Source: Amycolatopsis marina
GTDB lineage: Bacteria; Actinomycetota; Actinomycetes; Mycobacteriales; Pseudonocardiaceae
DNA: 64,000 bases
Assembly: GCF_900111885.1 (NCBI RefSeq)
Contig: NZ_FOKG01000011.1
Coordinates: 63,650 to 127,649 of the forward strand
Direction: 5' to 3'
How positions within the stretch are numbered: the stretch's first letter is position 1; each line of letters opens with the position of its first letter. Of this stretch, positions 61,720-64,000 are shown piece after piece. Made by a program: the position numbers and the translations under genes. The notes beneath the pieces are model-generated. The model made no database searches, was not told the DNA's origin, and saw nothing but the letters and a program-made list of their open reading frames with translations.

Positions 61720-61965
61720 ACTACGACCATCCGTGGCACCGGCCTCACTCGTTCGCAAGCTTTACAGAAGCGGTGGGATGCTTCCAACTACGCTGCGCTG
61801 CCCCGGAGAAGGCGATCGCCCTACCGCATTTTCACCATTCTTTGCCAAACGCGCCGGACTGGGCCAGAACTTCCCGAGGATATGTAACACCTCTGAATAG
61901 GGTCGCGATTGGATTCGCAGTACAGCGAGTAGCCAGGGGACTACTGCGACTCGAAAGGGCGGGCA

Positions 61966-61984
61966 CCGGTCCCATATGGACCGG
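61966..61984. promoter_or_regulatory. 19-base palindrome, candidate operator or terminator
   Basis: CCGGTCC and GGACCGG flank the AT centre CATAT, followed by AAAA. It lies 70 bases before the MpaB-like start codon, so an operator is as likely as a terminator. Confidence 0.4.
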
Positions 61985-62054
61985 AAAATGATCCATTCAC
62001 CCTGACCTCATTGAGCTGTTCTCGTCGTCGGCTAGCGTAAGAAAGGGCAGCCCA

Positions 62055-63212
62055 ATGACCGACATTTCCGCCATCGAATCCCTGAAATTCCAGGCAGATC
62101 CCCTAGCCGACGCCGTGATCGCCGATTTGGTGGCCAGCGGGCGCATCGAAGCCGTGAACGAGGTGCTCGCCCACTTCCGCGCCAACGACCAGCCCATCCC
62201 CGAGGAACTGCCGGATTCGGTTCGGGCCTACCTGATCGCGACCGACAATCCGCCGGAGTGGGCCGATCTGGACCGTGTGGCACGAACATACGAGTTCTTC
62301 GTCGACGACGGTGTGCACGTCGCATCCATACTGTCGTTCGCCGCCATGGTGAACTGCTACGCCCAACCACGTCCGTCCCGAGTGCTGACCCTGACGCACA
62401 AACTGAACCAGCCCCACCGGCGGCTGTCGGAGACCGCCCAGTTCGTGGTGAACATGATGGCCCCTGACCCCTTCGGCGCCACCGGAACCTTTGTCCCCAC
62501 GCTCCAGAAGACCCGGTTGATTCATGCGGCCGTACGTCACTTCATTACCCGCTCCGGCAACTGGGACATGGCGGCCGACGGCGTTCCCGTGTGCCAGCAG
62601 GACATGCTCGGCGCACTGCTCATCTTCTCGGTACAGGTCATCGACGGCATGCGCCGCATGGGCATTTCGGTGACGGAGCAGGAGGCCGCGGACTACTACT
62701 ACGTCTGGCGGGTGAGCGGAGCCATGCTCGGTATCCCCGCCGAGGCGATGCCAGAGACCTTGACCGAGGCCCGAGAACTCAACGTGTCACTTGTCGAGGC
62801 GGCGTACGGCCCCTCCGCAGAAGGGGTGGCACTTACCCGCGGCCTCCTGGACCTCTACGAGAACCTGGTTCCCGGCAAGGCATTCGACGGTGTCGTGTCA
62901 GCCATGGTCCGCCAGGTGATCGACCCCCGGGTCGCCGACTGGATGGAGGTGCCCCGCTCGCGCGGCTGGGAACGCATGGTGAGCTCCGGAACCCGGCTGG
63001 TGCGCGTACTGGAGCGGTCCGAGGATCGCAATCCGATAGCACGGACCATCCTGGACAGGGCGGGCAGCCTGCTGCTTGGTGGCAGCGTCTGCACCCTCTG
63101 CGATGGACAGTCCACCACTTTGGACATACCGGAGGACCTGAGGGAGAGGTGGACGACCGCCGGGGCCTGTCCGGCGGCCCGGACCACGAGCACGCCCAGT
63201 CGCCCGGTGTGA
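62055..63212 (+). CDS. MpaB/Lcp-type (DUF2236) oxygenase-like protein
   Basis: 385 residues; ATG 62055 with GAAAGGG upstream. 'PHRRLSETAQFVVNMMAPDPFG', 'QKTRLIHAAVRHFITRSG' (with the Arg and His of the haem pocket), 'GVPVCQQDMLGALLIFSVQVIDGMRRMG' and 'YYYVWRVSGAMLGIP' are features of the family that includes the b-type haem rubber oxygenase Lcp and fungal MpaB'. No export signal, unlike Lcp, so a cytoplasmic oxygenase acting on a lipid or polyketide is more likely. The substrate is unknown. Confidence 0.86.
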   Translation: MTDISAIESLKFQADPLADAVIADLVASGRIEAVNEVLAHFRANDQPIPEELPDSVRAYLIATDNPPEWADLDRVARTYEFFVDDGVHVASILSFAAMVNCYAQPRPSRVLTLTHKLNQPHRRLSETAQFVVNMMAPDPFGATGTFVPTLQKTRLIHAAVRHFITRSGNWDMAADGVPVCQQDMLGALLIFSVQVIDGMRRMGISVTEQEAADYYYVWRVSGAMLGIPAEAMPETLTEARELNVSLVEAAYGPSAEGVALTRGLLDLYENLVPGKAFDGVVSAMVRQVIDPRVADWMEVPRSRGWERMVSSGTRLVRVLERSEDRNPIARTILDRAGSLLLGGSVCTLCDGQSTTLDIPEDLRERWTTAGACPAARTTSTPSRPV

Positions 63213-63901
63213 GGCCGGACAATCCCCGGTCCCTCCGTGACGGGACCGAGAAGCAACCAGGGGACCTGCGGCGTAGTCCGGCAGGGCTCCGTGGCGCACG
63301 CAAGGTCCTCGTTTCGGCTGTCCTGCTGGGCACCGTTCTGGTGGTCCTCCTGACCGCGGCAACACCGGCGGCGGCCACCTCCTCGTTGTTGCCGCCGATT
63401 CCCATCGTGTGCAAGCTGCTGCAGCTGCCCCCACTGCTCAAGCCATGCCCGAAGAAGACACCTCCGTCCACTCCCCCACCGCCAACGCCTCCCGCGCCGA
63501 CACCGTCAACACCTCCACCGAGTGTCCCGGTCACCCCGGAACCACCCACGCCGACAATCCCGGTCCTTCCGACGTCCCATGCACCGCCGGGAGGGCCTTC
63601 GTCCCCGAAGGCGACCCCGGAAACGGCGCCCACGTCACCACGGCCTTCGGTGTCACCGCCTCCGTCACCGCAGCCCGCGGCGCGGACTCGTCCAGTGGGG
63701 TCCCAACCACCAGGTGAGTCCGGAAAGTCAACGGTCGAAGCCTCCACCGGGACGGGGCTGAGCCGGCGGGCAGCCACCGCCCAACCAGACATGGACAACC
63801 AGGCCGGTGTCGAGAAGCAACGCCGTTGGGCACTCACGACACTGATCATGATTCTCGGCGCGGGTCTGGTGACAGCTGCGGCGAAAAGGCGGTCCCGTTA
63901 G
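63209..63901 (+). CDS. Pro/Thr/Ser-rich surface protein with C-terminal membrane anchor
   Basis: 230 residues from GTG 63209, which overlaps the oxygenase stop as GTGA; a GTG at 63149 would add 20 residues. Signal peptide or TM ('VLVSAVLLGTVLVVLLTAATPAAA', shown in part), then about 120 residues dominated by Pro, Thr and Ser ('TPPPPTPPAPTPSTPPPSV'), and a C-terminal TM with basic end ('ILGAGLVTAAAKRRSR'). This is the layout of a wall-spanning stalk, but no LPxTG sortase motif is present. Confidence 0.7.
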   Translation: MRPDNPRSLRDGTEKQPGDLRRSPAGLRGARKVLVSAVLLGTVLVVLLTAATPAAATSSLLPPIPIVCKLLQLPPLLKPCPKKTPPSTPPPPTPPAPTPSTPPPSVPVTPEPPTPTIPVLPTSHAPPGGPSSPKATPETAPTSPRPSVSPPPSPQPAARTRPVGSQPPGESGKSTVEASTGTGLSRRAATAQPDMDNQAGVEKQRRWALTTLIMILGAGLVTAAAKRRSR

Positions 63902-63979
63902 TCAACAACTCCTTGAGCCGAAACGGATCGCACAGTCAGATACCCGACCCAGCGAGTCAGTGTCCGGATAGGAATCTGC

Positions 63980-64000
63980 ATGAACGTCTATGTGACAGGT
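63980..64000 (+). CDS. Start of a gene cut by the window end, possibly an NAD-epimerase-like protein
   Basis: ATG 63980 follows AGGAA with good spacing, and the seven codons visible read MNVYVTG, the usual opening of NAD(P)-dependent epimerase/dehydratase Rossmann folds. Seven codons are weak evidence. Confidence 0.35.

Larger units (their letters stand above)
61511..62054. other. Long divergent intergenic region with palindromes
   Basis: 544 bases between the divergent beta-lactamase-like and MpaB-like genes, with no convincing coding frame and locally lower GC (61740-62040). It contains palindromes at 61704-61719 and 61966-61984 and a possible -35/-10 pair TTGAGC (62011) and TAGCGT (62033) facing the MpaB-like gene. 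Confidence 0.6.

Overview
The window is about 64 kb of very GC-rich DNA with dense, often 4-base-overlapping genes (ATGA/GTGA junctions), many GTG starts and a typical actinobacterial gene set: KatG, WS/DGAT acyltransferase, Ddn-type F420-linked reductase, AfsQ1/Q2-like two-component systems, EspG/EspC/PPE-type ESX (type VII) accessory proteins and an AftB-like GT-C glycosyltransferase. This points to a mycolata-related actinomycete, most likely Pseudonocardiaceae. The family assignment is inference; no rRNA or marker gene is present.

Layout. 1-1050 is the 3' half of katG, closed by a perfect 18-bp terminator stem. 1214-4000 holds a DUF998 membrane protein and an OmpR-type regulator/kinase pair. 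4010-5752 is a GT-C glycosyltransferase. 5939-11658 is a heterotetrameric sarcosine oxidase operon (soxB-soxD-soxA-soxG) divergent from a GntR/FCD regulator, with a palindromic operator between them. 11830-15148 holds a PPOX-fold protein, a YCII protein with its ECF sigma factor, and an R61-like serine DD-peptidase. 15405-16699 is a TerC-family gene behind a yybP-ykoY (manganese) riboswitch with a readable ribosome-site-sequestering switch. 17171-23361 carries WS/DGAT, a YwaF-like membrane protein, a secreted Tat protein, a STAS protein, a Ddn-like protein and a MerR-HEAT/HEAT operon with a MerR-type operator. 23666-31322 holds a subtilase, lipoproteins, a VanY-type peptidase, an AfsQ1/AfsQ2/lipoprotein operon, a PAP2 phosphatase and an MBL protein.

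31407-35521 is the main accessory scar: an IS21-family element (istB-istA), a GNAT gene and an amber-interrupted small gene lying between two 46-bp inverted repeats, and then broken 3' ends of a gluconolactonase and an Lrp/AsnC regulator. 35568-39836 holds a PHP protein, a cation exchanger, a saccharopine-dehydrogenase-like reductase and a GlxA-type AraC regulator.

39826-43393 encodes an unusual pair: a cytoplasmic P-loop ATPase and a membrane-anchored extracellular substrate-binding-protein-like receptor. 43820-46217 is a TetR-controlled operon with a 93-residue FAD-domain fragment. 46592-49006 encodes an HTH-NACHT-multi-TM protein (candidate immune or stress sensor). It is followed by an ESX accessory operon (49163-53328) with PPE-like, EspG, YbaB, EspC-like and WXG-like proteins, and an Ag85-like esterase. 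That operon contains two tandem 77-bp repeats, each a 26-codon, strongly basic micro-ORF chained by ATGA overlaps. No ESX core machinery (EccB/C/D, MycP) is in the window.

54559-64000 holds two small proteins, a LuxR regulator with one normal and one degenerate sensor kinase, a secreted X-Pro dipeptidyl peptidase, a class A beta-lactamase-like protein, an MpaB/Lcp-type oxygenase and a Pro-rich surface protein. It ends at the first codons of what may be an epimerase-like gene. The most promising undescribed items are the coupled basic micro-ORFs in the ESX operon, the ATPase/receptor pair and the NACHT protein beside the ESX genes.
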